This document shows positions 1-11,974 of a DNA stretch of 64,000 nt, piece by piece. This DNA is from Hyposmocoma kahamanoa. Its lineage: Eukaryota > Arthropoda > Insecta > Lepidoptera > Cosmopterigidae. Position 1 is the first letter of the stretch. The number at the start of each line of letters is the position of its first letter. The notes beneath the pieces were generated by a model. It worked only from the letters and a program-made list of their open reading frames with translations. It ran no database searches and was not told where the DNA came from. The position numbers and the translations under genes are program-made. Location of the stretch: NCBI RefSeq assembly GCF_003589595.1, contig NW_020653900.1, forward strand, positions 5,364,111 to 5,428,110, written 5' to 3'.

Positions 1-1211
1 AATATCAGTGAATTAGGCTGGCACACCCCGGATACTCCATACAACAGTAGAAACGTATTTACCTATTACTACTACATGCAGCAACGCGCTGTCTGTACAC
101 GCGCAAATGTGTGCCTAAAGTGTTAGGGTTGTCCATCACTTTCATGAACTATTTATTCTCTAATTTAACGTACACAGTGACTTTGTAAGAGCAAACAAAT
201 GTATTGTATATGTAAATAATTTGATCATTACATAATTATATTAATGATTTTATTCATTAAATACTAAAAGAACAGTAAATTACACCAGTTAAATTAAATA
301 AAGCCAAGTAAGGCGCTTAATCTAAAGACTTAACTTGGTAAGTGAATAACACTAATTATAGGAAGTGAATAACACATTAATTACCTACACTAAAATATTT
401 TCTTTTAAATGTTTTATCTCTAAATAATATGTTATTAAGTCGCATTATATTGAAAATTCGACAGCAAATATAAAGAGGCTTTTAATGATAGAAACTCTGT
501 TTATTTTATTTAGATGAATGAACAGCTGTGCATGGCATAATTCACGACTATCATACGGTAACGTAATAAATAAATTAAACATCAACTGTTTGAACATGAA
601 AAACGTCCTTAGCGAACGGCTCGCTGACAGCCTATGTTGCCGTTCCGTCAATGTGAACATCAATAAGCGGGGCGCATTGTGGTACCTAAAGCCAAGGACG
701 GGCGGATAGTGACCCCTTCTCGTTTTCTCGTCTGTTGATGGATTCTTTTACTCTACTTACCAACTAACAGCCGAACTATCGTGTTAAGAAAAGTGCCAAG
801 GATCATTTGCGTCATATAGAGGCACATGATTACAATACAACATAATAACATCCTAATAATATTTTGTGATAGATTTTTCGTTACTGTATGTTCTTTAACG
901 ATAATTAGAAGATTCCTATTTATCAATTCACTCATTATTCAGTTTCAGTGTCGCCCAAACCTAGAAAGGTCCCCAAGCACTAACAAATCTTCTTGTTTAC
1001 GTGTGGTGCAAATTACAAGTAAACAAACAACTTTGAGATTTCATGAGAGGCAAACTTCAGGGAGTTTGTACGAAGTTTCAATAGAAAGGTCGTTCCTAAT
1101 TTGAGTTTCGTTATTTATCTTGGGTTTGATACTTGATTTTCAACTGCATTTTGGCTTCTACACTCTAGAATCTTCTGAAAATTTGTCGCCATCGTCATGA
1201 TAAAGCATTAA
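1..1211. other. AT-rich stretch, no supported gene
   Basis: I see no gene or recognisable repeat. The short open frames on both strands lack domain character and look like chance frames. Confidence 0.5.
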
Positions 1212-1415
1212 CTGGCTCCGTGGCCGAACGGTTACAATGCTGGACTGCCAAGCAGAGGCTCTGGGATCAATAACGGACCGGGAGAAATATTTGTATAGCC
1301 TTAATTTATTTTCTCGTGAGTTTAGGTGTAATGTGTTGTTGTGTAATATGTGTGTCCATAGCATCCGCGACTCACGGTTTCACTAATGCGAGGATATTAG
1401 TATACGTGCGTTATT
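1212..1415 (+). mobile_element. SINE-B copy, tRNA-headed
   Basis: The left end is tRNA-like: a box-A-type region TGGCCGAACGGTTACAATGC is followed by a decayed box B (GGGATCAATAAC where other copies read GGTTCGATTCC). The body shares GAGAAATATTTGTATAGCC and TCTCGTGAGTTTAGGTGTAAT with the copies at 32.9, 37.4, 42.7, 51.0 and 57.1 kb. It is a diverged, non-coding retroposon copy. Confidence 0.8.
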
Positions 1416-2078
1416 CTATTTTAAACTTTCGCCTCTATCATGGCCTAATAGATAAATCATTATTAATATAATGCAGACTAAATTAGAGTGCAATTAGGTG
1501 CAATCCTGAGCCGCCTGTATTAAATAGTATCCCGTAATCGTACCACAGGTCAGTTGATGTATCTTGAATTTATGATCAGTAGGTGTCTACCACATAAACT
1601 GCAACAGCTTTCTCTTTGAGTTATAGGGACTCAAACATTGCCGTCATTGTAAACGTTGTTTATTTTCTCTTTGTTAATATTAAAAAGTTCATTTCTAATT
1701 TTTGTATTTTCTTAACGGTCCATGTCGATTTCTTAAGATTTCGTGATTTTGGGAATGAAACTATTTCTTCGGATCAAAGTAACATCACATACAACTGTTT
1801 GTTGAATAATATTATCTCAGCTTTAAAATAATCGATAAAAAAATATAATTTATAATTATTCCAGGTTCATATTTTATAGATTCTGGTATTGAAAAAATGA
1901 AATGTTTCTTTATTGAGGTATAAACTCATTAATAATTTAACATAACATTACATATCTATTAAATTTTATTAACAGCAAGTTGTTATACAGTGTGTTAATT
2001 TGCATTCTCAACATATTTAAGAAATTAATTATGCGTCTCCGAGCGATACGTAATCTTTCTCGATCGCTTATTTACCAA
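1416..2078. other. AT-rich stretch, nothing recognised
   Basis: AT-rich DNA with no coding or repeat signature that I can match elsewhere in the window. Confidence 0.5.
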
Positions 2079-2568
2079 TTTTTTAACCGAGTTCAAAAAA
2101 AGAGGAGGTTCTCAATTCGACTGTTTATTTTTTTTTGTATGTATGTTACGCGATAAGTTCGGTATTTTTAACCGACTTCAAGAAAGGAGTAGGGTCTCAA
2201 TTCGACTGTAAGTTCTTTTTTTTGTTGTATGTATGTTACGCTATAAGTCCGGTATTTGTGAACCGATTTTCATGTTTTTTTTTGTTGGTACTTCCATAGT
2301 GGTCCCATTTCATTTCGAAGAAAATCATCCACCTCGAAAGGTCACGCATGAAGATTCATTTTTATAAATAGCGCCTAACTTTAATTTAGGAGCAATTACG
2401 TTAATGGTTGATTTTGCTATTTCTCTAATTCTAGGCGTTTTTCTCTCAATATACTTTGAGTAGTGGGGAACCGATTTTTATTATCTTTATAGTGGCAAAC
2501 TAGGGGATATTTCAATAAAACTTAGCAAATAGACGTAATTCCTCGTACTTTTGAGGTCGGTTTTTTTT
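2079..2568 (+). mobile_element. P-family element with duplicated left end
   Basis: The left end reads TTTTTTAACCGAGTTCAAAA and the right end TTTTGAGGTCGGTTTTTTTT, giving terminal inverted repeats around ACCGACYTCAAAA. The first 90 bp or so occur twice in tandem (starts at 2079 and 2167). No transposase frame is present, so this is a non-autonomous relic. It resembles a repeat common in lepidopteran genomes. Confidence 0.75.
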
Positions 2569-3417
2569 AGTACTCTGTACTGAGATTGCTTATTATTTTA
2601 ATTATGATTGTGTAGTAGTATTGATATAATTTATTATTTATTTACATTAATTAGAAAAGTTGACTGAAAAAAGTTTTTTGTTACTTAGATTTGGTACTTA
2701 CCAATTTTTGGTTACATGAAAGTATTGCTAGAAGTACCTAGCTCCATACGAATCCATACCAGAGCCACCACCAACTATGTAGAGATTCGCACGTGAGTTT
2801 TGTTTCAACGTTAGCTTTCACAACTTTGAAAGCAGAAACTTCCACACTCGTATCCTCCGCGTAAACTAAACGTTTCACAATATGCCATAAGAATAGACAC
2901 GCACTTGTCTTAGGAACTCTTTTTTTTTGCACTACTAACTCTTGTTTATATACTAAACCACATGGTGTTTCGTGACAGACTAGAATATAATGTACCTATG
3001 CGGGATGTCAGCGTGACGTAGACGCAGTTAGTACGGGAAACAAGGTCAACTGATCTACCAATCGCGCGCTCGATGCGACACTACCCCGCTGTCGCTACCC
3101 GCCCCCACCACCAAATAGATCCAAAATGCGTTTCTTTCTGCGCATTTGAGGTAATTGTTCAAAATGTTTGCAAGTCAATGCTGTGTAAGTCAATGACCTC
3201 ATCAAATTTGTTAACCGCAATTTAATAAAAAATTTCGATTTACGAAAATTTTTTTCGATTTGTTTTTTTGTGATTTGGGTTCAGTTTTGGATATAGAATG
3301 ACCTCTGTAAATATGGCGAGAATGCAAATCAACACATTGTATAATGAATTAAGAATAACCTTAAATTAAATTGAATTTTAGGTATAATTAAAAATTAATT
3401 TATATTTACAAATCAAA
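2569..3417. other. No supported gene
   Basis: AT-rich with a short GC-richer patch near 3040-3120. I see no repeat copy or coding signature. Confidence 0.45.
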
Positions 3418-3497
3418 ACTGGTACGCAGTAATGTTCACATTAGTGCTTCCCTTAATTCCCTGGACGTTCAACTTTCACAAGGACTTCTATTGCTAC
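3418..3497 (-). repeat. M repeat, 5' end fragment
   Basis: CGCAGTAATGTTCACATTAG and GGACGTTCAACTTTCACAAGG match the 5' part of M read on the minus strand. It abuts the T-run of the next M copy, so two M copies lie in tandem. Confidence 0.7.
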
Positions 3498-3784
3498 TTT
3501 TTTTTGTATGATACCAAGTGACAAGACGAACAAGTCGTGTCGTGTCGAGTACTGATGGTAAGCAACACGCCTGTCCATAACAGTTACAGTGCCACTCAGA
3601 GCTTTTCAGAGCAAACACAAGGAGCTGAGGAGCACCGTCACTGCGCCCGTCACCCTGAGACATAGGTTGATAAGTCTCATGTGCCTGTAATTTCACCAGC
3701 ACGTTACTGCTTGGCAGCAGAAGTAAGTAAGGTAGCAGTACTTCCCTGAACGAACTCTTTCACAAGGAGCTCTACTGCTAATAA
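3498..3784 (-). repeat. M repeat, near full length
   Basis: Starts with a T-run (the A-tail on the sense strand) and GTATGATACCAAGTGAC, and ends CAAGGAGCTCTACTGCTA. It carries the core CGCCCGTCACCCTGAGACAT. Oriented opposite to the next copy only 50 bp away. Confidence 0.85.
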
Positions 3785-3832
3785 TAACATATATTTTTTA
3801 AGTGTGTCTATATTGATCCTCGATCTTCGATT

Positions 3833-4118
3833 GTGAACGAGTTCGTCTAGGGAAGTACTGCCACCTTATCTATTTCTGCCGCCAAGCAGTAATGTTAGCA
3901 TTACTGTGTTCCAGTTTTGAAGGGTAAGGGTGCTGGTGAAATTACAGGCACATGGGACTTGTCAACTTATGTCTCAGGGTGAGGGGTGCATTGGCAGTGC
4001 CCCTCAGATCTTTGCGATTTGAAGCTCTGAGTGGCACTGCAACTGTTGTGGACAGGCGTGTAGCTTACCATCAGGCGCACGACTTGTTCGTCTCGTCACT
4101 TGATGTTATAAAAAAAAA
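3833..4118 (+). repeat. M repeat, near full length
   Basis: Carries GAGTTCGTCTAGGGAAGTAC, GCCGCCAAGCAGTAATGT and the tail CTTGATGTTATAAAAAAAA. With the preceding minus-strand copy it forms a large inverted repeat. Confidence 0.85.
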
Positions 4119-4543
4119 CGATAAGTTGATATCTATTGAGAAATGGGACCTGTAACGAGCCGGAAACGCTGGTTAATTTGAAAAAACATTATATTTACTT
4201 AGATCTAAAAGAAATAGTTTTATCTTAAAGGTATTTTAAAAAAGTGTACTGTATATTTTTGAAGAATAAAAATCGTTGATCACAACATCATTTAAAGTTC
4301 GTAAGTAGGTGTATTTGTGTGTATCCGAAATAAACCAGGGCCGACTCTGGATCCGGTTTTACGGCAGTTTTATATCGTCGTAAAAGGAAACCTCTCTGTG
4401 TACGGGATTTCTGTCTCGCCACTAACAAGCGGGCGGATGAATTTTTATTACGGACAAAGATGTATTGTACACTGTTACACCAGATGACGTAAGATTGCGT
4501 AGAAATAATATTAATGTAAGCATTAAGAGTAGAGTAATCCAAA
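4119..4543. other. No supported feature
   Basis: Open frames here are chance frames in AT-rich spacer and M flank. No recognisable element. Confidence 0.4.
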
Positions 4544-4828
4544 TTAGTAGCAGTAGAGCTTCTTGTGAAAGAGTTTGTCCAGGGAGTTCCGTCGCCAAGC
4601 AGTAATGTGAGCATTACCGCGTTCCGGTTCAGAATGGTAAAGGTGCTGGAGACATTACAGATACATGGAACTTGTCAACTTATGTCTCAGGGTAACGGGT
4701 GTAGTCAGTGCCCCTAAGATCTTTGCGATTTAAAGCTCTGAGTGGCGCTGTAACTGTTACGGATAGGCGTGTCGCTTAATACCAGGTGTACGATTTGTTC
4801 GTCCCGTCACTTAGTATTATAAAAAAAG
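4544..4828 (+). repeat. M repeat
   Basis: Starts TTAGTAGCAGTAGAGCTTCT and ends TTAGTATTATAAAAAAAG. About 30 bp are missing after GTCCAGGGA, before CGCCAAGCAG. Confidence 0.85.
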
Positions 4829-5532
4829 ACAAAAATAATTTCATTCAATAAAATTAAAATTGAAATTGTTAACTTTTAGCTTTTAGCTAAAATTTCGCAC
4901 ATAGATTTCAAGAAACCGTTTGACTGGCGGTAGCTGAAATCGTTAGGCTACTACAACTATAAAGACAAAAATAACGTTTATCGAAGTAGCGTTATAATAT
5001 ATTAGATTAGTTTCTTATACGGGCTAAATAACGCCTACAACAACTACCTAATCCGTGATATTAACTACGACAAAAAGACATGAAGGATATCTAAAAGTCT
5101 AAGGCGTGATCAAGAGGATCACAGTTCTTCTGATCCCATAATGGTTATGCCCGAGACCTACAAGTTTTTTATTGTCCAACCAAACGCCTTTTCATATGAA
5201 CCGAGAAAATCGCGATAGCATTGCATCGAAATAGAGATGTAACGAATTCAACGTGTTTTAATGTAGAATAATATTATTTTTAAATGCATTATTTTTAATA
5301 TTTACAGAGTTTGCGTCTCAGTTCAGTCTCTGTTCCGAATACGATAAATGATGGTCCGAAATGTCCCAGGGATCATTTTATCTCTAGTTGTACAAGCGAT
5401 ATTCGTATTTTCTCGGATTCAAACGGACTTAGTGTACAAGCGACATCCGAAGTGGGTCCGAGTTTTCTAGATTTGTATAGTCCTGGATCGAATCCGATAC
5501 AGTACGCACCGCGCTTAGACGACAGACATAGC
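4829..5532. other. No supported gene
   Basis: Only a short direct repeat, GTACAAGCGAYATYCG, at about 5390 and 5434. No coding signature. Confidence 0.4.
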
Positions 5533-5730
5533 CCCACTGCTATATAGGCCTCCTCTCATAATGAGAGGCGTTTTTTCTCACGATGTTTCTTTCACCGAAA
5601 AGCCCATGATAAATTTCAAATCAAATTTCGTACAGATATTCCGAAAAACTCAGCGATGCAAACCCAAATTTGAACCCACGACCCTCTTCATGAGAGGCGG
5701 TAGATGAAACAATTACGCCAATGCCTGGTC
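5533..5730 (-). mobile_element. SINE-C copy
   Basis: The plus strand has GGCCTCCTCTCATAATGAGA, then CTTTCACCGAAAAGCCCATG and TTCCGAAAAACTCAG. On the minus strand the right end is tRNA-like, with a box-B-like GTGGGTTCAAATT. Matches copies at 8.2 and 18.5 kb. Confidence 0.7.
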
Positions 5731-6015
5731 TCAAACTATGGAATTCCTTGTACTGTTGAGTACCAGAGCAACGGAAATCTCTCTGGGCCACTTCCCAGAA
5801 TACCCAATCGAAAACCAATTTAGAAAAGTTCATATCAATGTAAACCGTTGTGCCATCGAGGTCGTCAAATTGTTCGTTATTGCGGGACAAACAGTTAGGC
5901 ACATGCAAAAATTACATAATTTTAAATTTTCAACTAAATCTACAGTCCCCTAAATATACTTTAAACAAAACATAAAATAAATTAACCGGCAAACGGATAC
6001 ACTAATAACTTTTTA

Positions 6016-6274
6016 TAAAAAAACCGACCTCATAAGTTCGTGAAATCACATCTATTTGCCAAGTTATATTGGATTTGCTTATCGGAAAGTGCGCGATACC
6101 GAATTCATCCCGTAGTTAACCATCCTTAGAGGTGGAATATTTCTTCGAATTTCCCCATACTTCACTCTTTCCTACAAAAAAAAAAATCATCAAAATCAGT
6201 TCACAAATTTCGCTGGAGTTAAAGAAATGCATTGGAATTGAAAATCTCCTCTTTTTTTTAACTCGGTTAAAAAT
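6016..6274 (-). mobile_element. P-family element, shortened
   Basis: Bounded by AAAAAAACCGACCTCATAAG at the left and CTCCTCTTTTTTTTAACTCG at the right, the two P termini in minus orientation. Non-coding and internally shortened. Confidence 0.75.
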
Positions 6275-6647
6275 TAAATTATCTAATGAAACAATCACGA
6301 GATAGTACTTCTCAGTTTAGCCGTTAAGGTTGAAAAGAGTGCAACTCTAGTACAAAGTCACACACATCTTTTATCAAGTGATTAATGATTTCCGAGTTGT
6401 GAAATAATTTTTCAAGAGCGAAGACTTTACAAGCAAATGCAGTATGATAAAGTGTTTTTTAATTGAGTTCTTACAGTGCTGTTGTAGACACTGTTAGCAT
6501 TTATTTGTGATGTGTGATAAAACTAATAATTATTCAAAGTATTTTTAATGTACACAATACAACAATGTCACCTCAATTGTGACTTTTATAAACTGTCATT
6601 ACGTTATAGATGGTTTTTTTAAAACATCATTTCCTTCTTACATTTGT
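6275..6647. other. No supported feature
   Basis: AT-rich spacer between a P copy and a SINE-A copy. Nothing recognised. Confidence 0.4.
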
Positions 6648-6865
6648 ATTGAATTGATATTCAATTTTTTTTTGTGAAATTATTTCACCATTTTGTTATT
6701 ATTATTAATTCAAAGATCGTACACATAAAAAATTTCTTCGATCCGGCCGGATTCGAAACGGCGTATTCTAGCAAACCGTGCCAGACCCTATGCCAACTAA
6801 GCCACGGAACGAACCAGTGGACTTTACGAATTTTTCTTTGTGCTTGTTATATTTTTGTGTCTTTT
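6648..6865 (-). mobile_element. SINE-A copy, tRNA-headed
   Basis: Minus strand: GTTCGTTCCGTGGCTTAGTT (box A region), a decayed box B, then ATCGAAGAAATT and the tail GAATATCAATTCAATA. The head keeps tRNA-like order but is too diverged to be a functional tRNA gene. Confidence 0.8.
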
Positions 6866-7557
6866 CCTTCTGTTTTCCATTGTCTTTAAAACATTTCACA
6901 CTACTCTACTTTCCTTTTTAATAGAATTTATTTGATATTTTTTGCATCTACTCCATTTTGGATATTTCTAGTTTCATTTTTAAAATGTTATTGTTGTCGT
7001 TTTACTCCCTACATTTCGTTATCAGATTAAGGATTTTGATATCTCCTATATTTACGAAATAATCGCTTAGGCACACTTAATCATTATTTTATTTCATTTA
7101 TTTATTTCAGACAATCAACGGCGTTTCTTAAATAATATATAATAAAATAAATTATGTTTGTTTTGTAAGGCCCATCGTCCCGTGTTATTTAAAAGGTAGT
7201 AGTTACACCCTGTATATTATATCGTGAAGTAACACGATATGACGTATATACGTCGTACACCTTTCATCGGCTGCGGCGTAATCTTCTTTTACATTTACCG
7301 ACCGCGTCAGCCTGCCGGGTAACTGCAAATGGCGTAGTAAACTCAATTATCGGTTATACAATCGATAGCACACTTTGATCTTTAGACCGCTCTTATTGTA
7401 AGTGCCATAGGGCTGATTTAAAATATTGTAAAGTCAATCTTGTCCGTTGTACTTCTTTAATCTTGATTTCTTAAGCTTGTTTTTGAATAAAATTTAACCT
7501 TATTAACTCTTATAGGGACATAATTTTATTTATAAATTACAAATTATAACATTAAGT
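6866..7557. other. No supported gene
   Basis: Contains small palindromes near 7210-7255, among them GACGTATATACGTC. No gene or repeat family recognised. Confidence 0.4.
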
Positions 7558-7805
7558 GGGTCTGGTGGTAAGCGACACGGCTGTCTATAAATGTAGTGCC
7601 ACTCAGAGCTTTAAAACGCAAAGACTGCGCCCGTCACCCTGAGACATAAGTTGACAAGTCCCATGTGTCTGTAATTTCACCAGTACCCTTACTTACTCTT
7701 CTAATCCGGAACGCAGTAATGCTCACATTATTGCTTGGCGGCAGAAATAGGTGAGGTGGCAGTGCTTCGCCGGACGAACTCGTTCACAAAGAGCTCTACT
7801 GCTAC
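7558..7805 (-). repeat. M repeat, tail lost
   Basis: CTGGTGGTAAGCGACACGGC to AAGAGCTCTACTGCTAC. Part of the core is deleted, and the A-tail side is replaced by other sequence. Confidence 0.85.
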
Positions 7806-8109
7806 TTCTATATCCTGTATAAAGGTTTATTATTTTACTTATTATTTTTAAAACCTACTGTCAGCAATGACCGGATGAATGGATATCTATAAATTTGAAC
7901 TGAAAATCAAAGAACCTTTATTGATGTTAGATAGTAACTTTACATTAAGACTATGTTATATTAGTTTTAAAAGACATATGTTTAGGCAGATGTTAATATT
8001 TTCGTCCCAGAATCGATTATCAGAGAACCAGTTTGCGAGCTAAATAAATTAAGTTTATTTATGACAATTCTTGCATTTTTATTAATATCCCTGCTGATAA
8101 TCGAACAAT

Positions 8110-8195
8110 TTCATAGACAAGCAAATTACACTTGAAATCGTCACATTAATCCGTAAGGCAAATTCCCCTGAGTAAATAAACATGTGTGCAAGTTT
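8110..8195 (-). mobile_element. Jockey-type LINE 3' UTR fragment
   Basis: GACAAGCAAATTACACTTGA and CCGTAAGGCAAATTCCCCTG match the 3' UTR of the LINE at 58.0-59.2 kb. It is separated from its ORF-end continuation at 8453 by a SINE-C insertion. Confidence 0.75.
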
Positions 8196-8199
8196 TTCA

Positions 8200-8452
8200 C
8201 TTCATCATCGGCCTATTTATACGTCCCTCTGCTGGGCACGGGTCTTCTCTCAGGCGATGGTTTTAGGCCTTAGTCCGCCACCCTGACTCAATGCAGGATA
8301 GGGATTTTTCCGAAGGTTGTGAACCTTCTTCGACGTGTTTTCCTTCATCGATAAGCTCATGGTAAATGTCAAATTAAATTTTACACATAAATTCCGAGAA
8401 ATATAGAAGTGCGAGTCTGGATTCAAGCCAGAGACAGGTCACTGCCATCGGT
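8200..8452 (-). mobile_element. SINE-C copy inside a LINE fragment
   Basis: Plus strand: CATCGGCCTATTTATACGTC, TGCTGGGCACGGGTCTTCTC and CCTTCATCGATAAGCTCATG. A tRNA-like head lies at the right on the minus strand. LINE pieces from the same 3' end lie on both sides, so it probably inserted into that LINE copy. Confidence 0.7.
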
Positions 8453-8545
8453 TTCCGGCACCCACGTGCTCAGAAGTTCTATAATAATCGTTAGTGTAAA
8501 ATTTTCGTTTCACTATAGTTTTATACCAAACTCAATATAGAAAAT
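8453..8545 (-). mobile_element. Jockey-type LINE fragment, ORF end
   Basis: GTGCTCAGAAGTTCTATAAT and TCGTTTCACTATAGTTTTAT match 58.28-58.35 kb, the last codons of the LINE ORF, in the same order and strand as the fragment at 8110. Confidence 0.7.
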
Positions 8546-9024
8546 CAAACTCGAATATCCTGCATGGAAAACAAGCGTTCTCCCAACTAAGCATCCTCCT
8601 CCTCGCTGCCGGTCTTCGTGACCCTATTATTTGAAGTTCCAAATGGTAAATTCTGGAGAAAAAATTACAATAAAGTAGGACAAGCGCTCTGGCAAGGCGT
8701 CAAATCAATATTAATGGAGTTTCGCTTAAAACGTGTTAGGGAGGTGAGGCGATGTCGACGGATGGCAAATGACAATATAGACTGGTAGACGTATAGGCTC
8801 CTATGTATAGTCGGTCAAAGTGTTCGGCAGTCATTTGTTATGGTTATGGTAGAATTTGGACAGTGATTGGTTCACGTAATGGTACCTATTATTCATTTTA
8901 TGATAGGTTATTAAGTAACATATTCAAAACAGCTGTCACTCAGAGTGATGTGTGACAGTGGAGATGACGTGGGCTGGGGTCATGAATCCAGGCGGCAGAT
9001 TTCTATGGGCGGCTTTGGAAACGG
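8546..9024. other. No supported gene
   Basis: Moderately GC-rich patches, but no coding signature or match to a window repeat. Confidence 0.4.
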
Positions 9025-9258
9025 GGCCAAGCGGTAATGTGAGCTTTACTACGTTTCGGTTTTGAAGGGTAAGGGTGCTGGTGATATTGCACGCACATGG
9101 GACAATTTATGTCTCAGGGTGAATGGCGCAGTAGCAGTGCCTCTCAGATCAGTGCGATTTAAAGCCCTGAATGGCACTGCAACTGTTATAGATAGGTGTA
9201 TATCGTTTACCACCAGGCGCACGATTTGTTTGTTCGGTCACTAGGTATCATAAAAAAA
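9025..9258 (+). repeat. M repeat, 5' truncated
   Basis: Starts at GCCAAGCGGTAATGTGAGC and ends GGTATCATAAAAAAAG. The first 90 bp or so of M are absent. Confidence 0.85.
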
Positions 9259-9604
9259 GTAAACGTTTTCTTGATACGCCGTGTTTTAACAGGTATCTTT
9301 TAAAATACGTTTCACGCTTTGTACTATATCATATTGCTGTGCGACGACTTGAAAACAAAAGACGTGAGCAAGCGAGCGATTATGCAAACAACAAAGGCTT
9401 ACAAGCATTATAATACCAAAGGCTTACAAACTTTATGATATCTTTCCGCACCAATTGCCGAATGCGAATAGAGTCGATTGTCGCATCACTGTCGATACTT
9501 GCCTCGTGATTTCTTAGATAGGAAAGTATAGGGCGTAATATGTTATATTATGCATTATACATTTAAAAGCCATGCTCGCCAAATGATTATTCGTGAGTTC
9601 GAAT
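9259..9604. other. No supported feature
   Basis: Spacer between two M copies. Nothing recognised. Confidence 0.4.
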
Positions 9605-9912
9605 TTTTTTTTTTTTATAATATCAAGCGATGGGACGAACTAGTCTTGTGCCTCATGCTAAGCTACACGCTTGCCCGTAGCGGTTCCAGAGCCACTCATA
9701 GCTTTAAATCGCAAAGATCAGAGAGGCACTACCACTGAGCCCGTCACACTGTGACGTAAGGTGACAAGTCCCACGTACCTATAATTTCACCAGCACCCTT
9801 ACCCTTCAAAACCGGAACACAGCAATGCTGACATTACTGGTTGGCAACAGAAGTAAGTAAAGTAGCAGTACGAACCCTGGACGAACTCTTTTACAAGGAG
9901 CTCTAGTGCTAT
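9605..9912 (-). repeat. M repeat, full length
   Basis: T-run, TATAATATCAAGCGATGGGA, core and terminal AAGGAGCTCTAGTGCTATTA. Opposite strand to the copy at 9025. Confidence 0.88.
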
Positions 9913-10009
9913 TAAATTCGGAATTGCACTTTTGTGTTTTTCGGAACTCATGTACCAAATTCAATTTAAAATTTACCATTAAGTTTTCTGATAAGGTATA
10001 AATTGTTGA

Positions 10010-10088
10010 AAACCTGCACACATCTGCATAGTCTCTTATTGTGAGAGGAGGCCAGTGCCCAGCGTTAGAACTATATCTGGGGTTGGTA
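10010..10088 (+). mobile_element. SINE-C fragment
   Basis: CCTGCACACATCTGCATAGT followed by TTGTGAGAGGAGGCCAGTGC matches the middle and tail of SINE-C in the opposite orientation to other copies. Confidence 0.5.
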
Positions 10089-10289
10089 GACTTAAGATCA
10101 TAAGACAAAAATAAACAAACAAACTTTGTTGTTTATGATGTTACAAGATGTGAAGGATAAGGTTGAAAAAGATGTCAGTGGAAATAATTTAATCTAATGA
10201 ATTTCATTCAATCAAATTTAAATAATTTTATGTGCTTTAGTCAATCGATATTATATTGATTTAAACGAATGATGTTGGTTTATGTGCTT

Positions 10290-10446
10290 AAGGGCGCGTA
10301 CACTCGACACAAATTTCACGCACAGCGACCGCGTGCTTCTAAATGTCGTGGCAAAATACGCTCTATTTATTTAGCCTTTGCGGTTTAACTTAAATGAGCG
10401 TCTCGGGCGCGCAGGCGAGACTGACTGGTCTTTAGTCTATGCGGCG
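10290..10446 (+). repeat. Low-copy GC-rich repeat S, copy 1
   Basis: AGGGCGCGTACACTCGACAC, then GGCAAAATACGCTCTATTTA and TTAACTTAAATGAGYGTC match 41.85-41.99 kb in inverted orientation. It has CpG-rich ends and no ORF. The class is unknown; it is probably a non-autonomous DNA element. Confidence 0.6.
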
Positions 10447-10710
10447 GCCGAGCGGTTTGTGTTGTTCCGAAGAATTTAAATATTGTTGCCTGGTAAATAG
10501 AATTCAGATTCGCCAGTAATATATGTGAAAGCGTCGTAACTGGGCGGTCAATGCGCGGCGGCCGCGCGTTAACATTTCGCGTCGTGTAACTGGGCGCGTA
10601 GTCCACCAACCTAGATATAGGCTAACGATTATTGTTATTATACATTATTATTATAACAGTACATTCTTCAGTAACACAACTGCTCTCTGTACGAACGAAA
10701 TTTGATCCCA

Positions 10711-10900
10711 TTTTTTTACTCGACTCTCAATTCGTATGTATTTTTTTTGTGTCAATGTTACGCCATTATTGCATTTGTGAACCGATTTCAATGATTTTTT
10801 TATTGTAAAGAGGGTATCTTAACTGTAGTCTCATTCAAGTTTAAAGAAAATATTCTACTTCTAAGAGTGATTGAATTTTATGTATTTTGCTTGTCAAATA
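10711..10900 (+). mobile_element. P-family element, right end lost
   Basis: TTTTTTTACTCGACTCTCAA, GTGAACCGATTTCAATGATT and GTCTCATTCAAGTTTAAAGA follow the P-family order. The right terminus is missing. Confidence 0.6.
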
Positions 10901-11317
10901 AAGCCACATTTATTTTATTTTTTATCCCTTTCCAATAATTCTTATAGACAATACTCGACAATCATACTAATCACCTCGTCTCAAACTACACTGTTCCCTG
11001 TGCCATGAGTACCAGAACAATGCAATTTATTCCAAAGTACATCCAGAACACCCAGATCAGAATCAATTCTAAAAAAATATTTTCTCAAATTTGGAAATAC
11101 CGGAAATAGAATATTACAGTTACCGATTACTTTGGCGAATTGCAATATATAGAGCGGGGGGGGGGATTTATGTACGCCTCAGGCGACCGAAATACGCGCT
11201 ACGTTAGTGGTGCGCGGAGTAACATTGGTTTTCATACAAGTACACATACAATTGTGTTACTACACTACACTTAAAAAAAATTGAAATAAACAAGCAAATA
11301 TTATTCAAGGTGGTAAT
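10901..11317. other. Spacer with a G-run
   Basis: An 11-base G-run sits at 11155-11165 before GATTTATG. Otherwise no recognisable feature. Confidence 0.4.
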
Positions 11318-11520
11318 GCAACTTTTGACGACCTCCTTGCTCGAGTGGCGTGTAGACCGGTTTTCATGGTGTCGCTATCTCTGAGGTCCCGGGTTTGATC
11401 CCCAACCGGGTCAATGTAGAAAACTAACTTTTCTGTATTGTATCGGGTTTGGGTGTTTATGGTATCATCGCTGTTTCCAATTTCCATAACCCAAGTGCTT
11501 TAGTTACTTCGTTTTCACAG
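11318..11520 (+). mobile_element. SINE-D copy, tRNA-headed
   Basis: CGACCTCCTTGCTCGAGTGG resembles a box A region and CCCGGGTTTGATCCCCAACC a box B. Non-coding body. A related, more decayed copy lies at 21.2 kb. Confidence 0.7.
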
Positions 11521-11790
11521 CAATGTAAATGATGTTGTTTAATGTATAATTTATAACTTGTTTCCGTCTGAGCCTATTAAGAACAGTGATTGCAACATCA
11601 ATAACAATAGTTGCAGAAACAATTTTAAATAACGAATTTATTCAGGTTTTGATTGATTGAATCACCAAACAAACTTTGATAATAGTCCGTTTATTTATCT
11701 CTGATACCAAAAAGAAGCGGATGTCACGATAAAAAAGAGCATACGACGGGAAAATGAACTATTTTGCATACAGTTTAAGAATAGTGTCTT

Positions 11791-11974
11791 TTAGAAGCAC
11801 TAGAGCTCCTTATGAAAGAGTTCGTCCAGGAAAGTACTGCCACCGTACCTATTTCTGCGCCAAGCAGTAGTATGAACTTTGCTTCTGAATGGTACTGCAA
11901 CTGTTATGGCCAGTCGTGTCGTTTACCACCAGTGGCACGACCTCTTCATCTCGTCACTGGCATTTAAAAAAAAA
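11791..11974 (+). repeat. M repeat with large internal deletion
   Basis: The 5' part TAGAGCTCCTTATGAAAGAG joins directly, near 11879, to the 3' part CTGAATGGTACTGCAACTGT. The core with GTCTCAGGGTGAC is lost. Confidence 0.8.

Noticed and set aside
4288..4614. 108-codon minus frame
   Set aside because: Starts inside an M copy and runs into AT-rich spacer; no domain.
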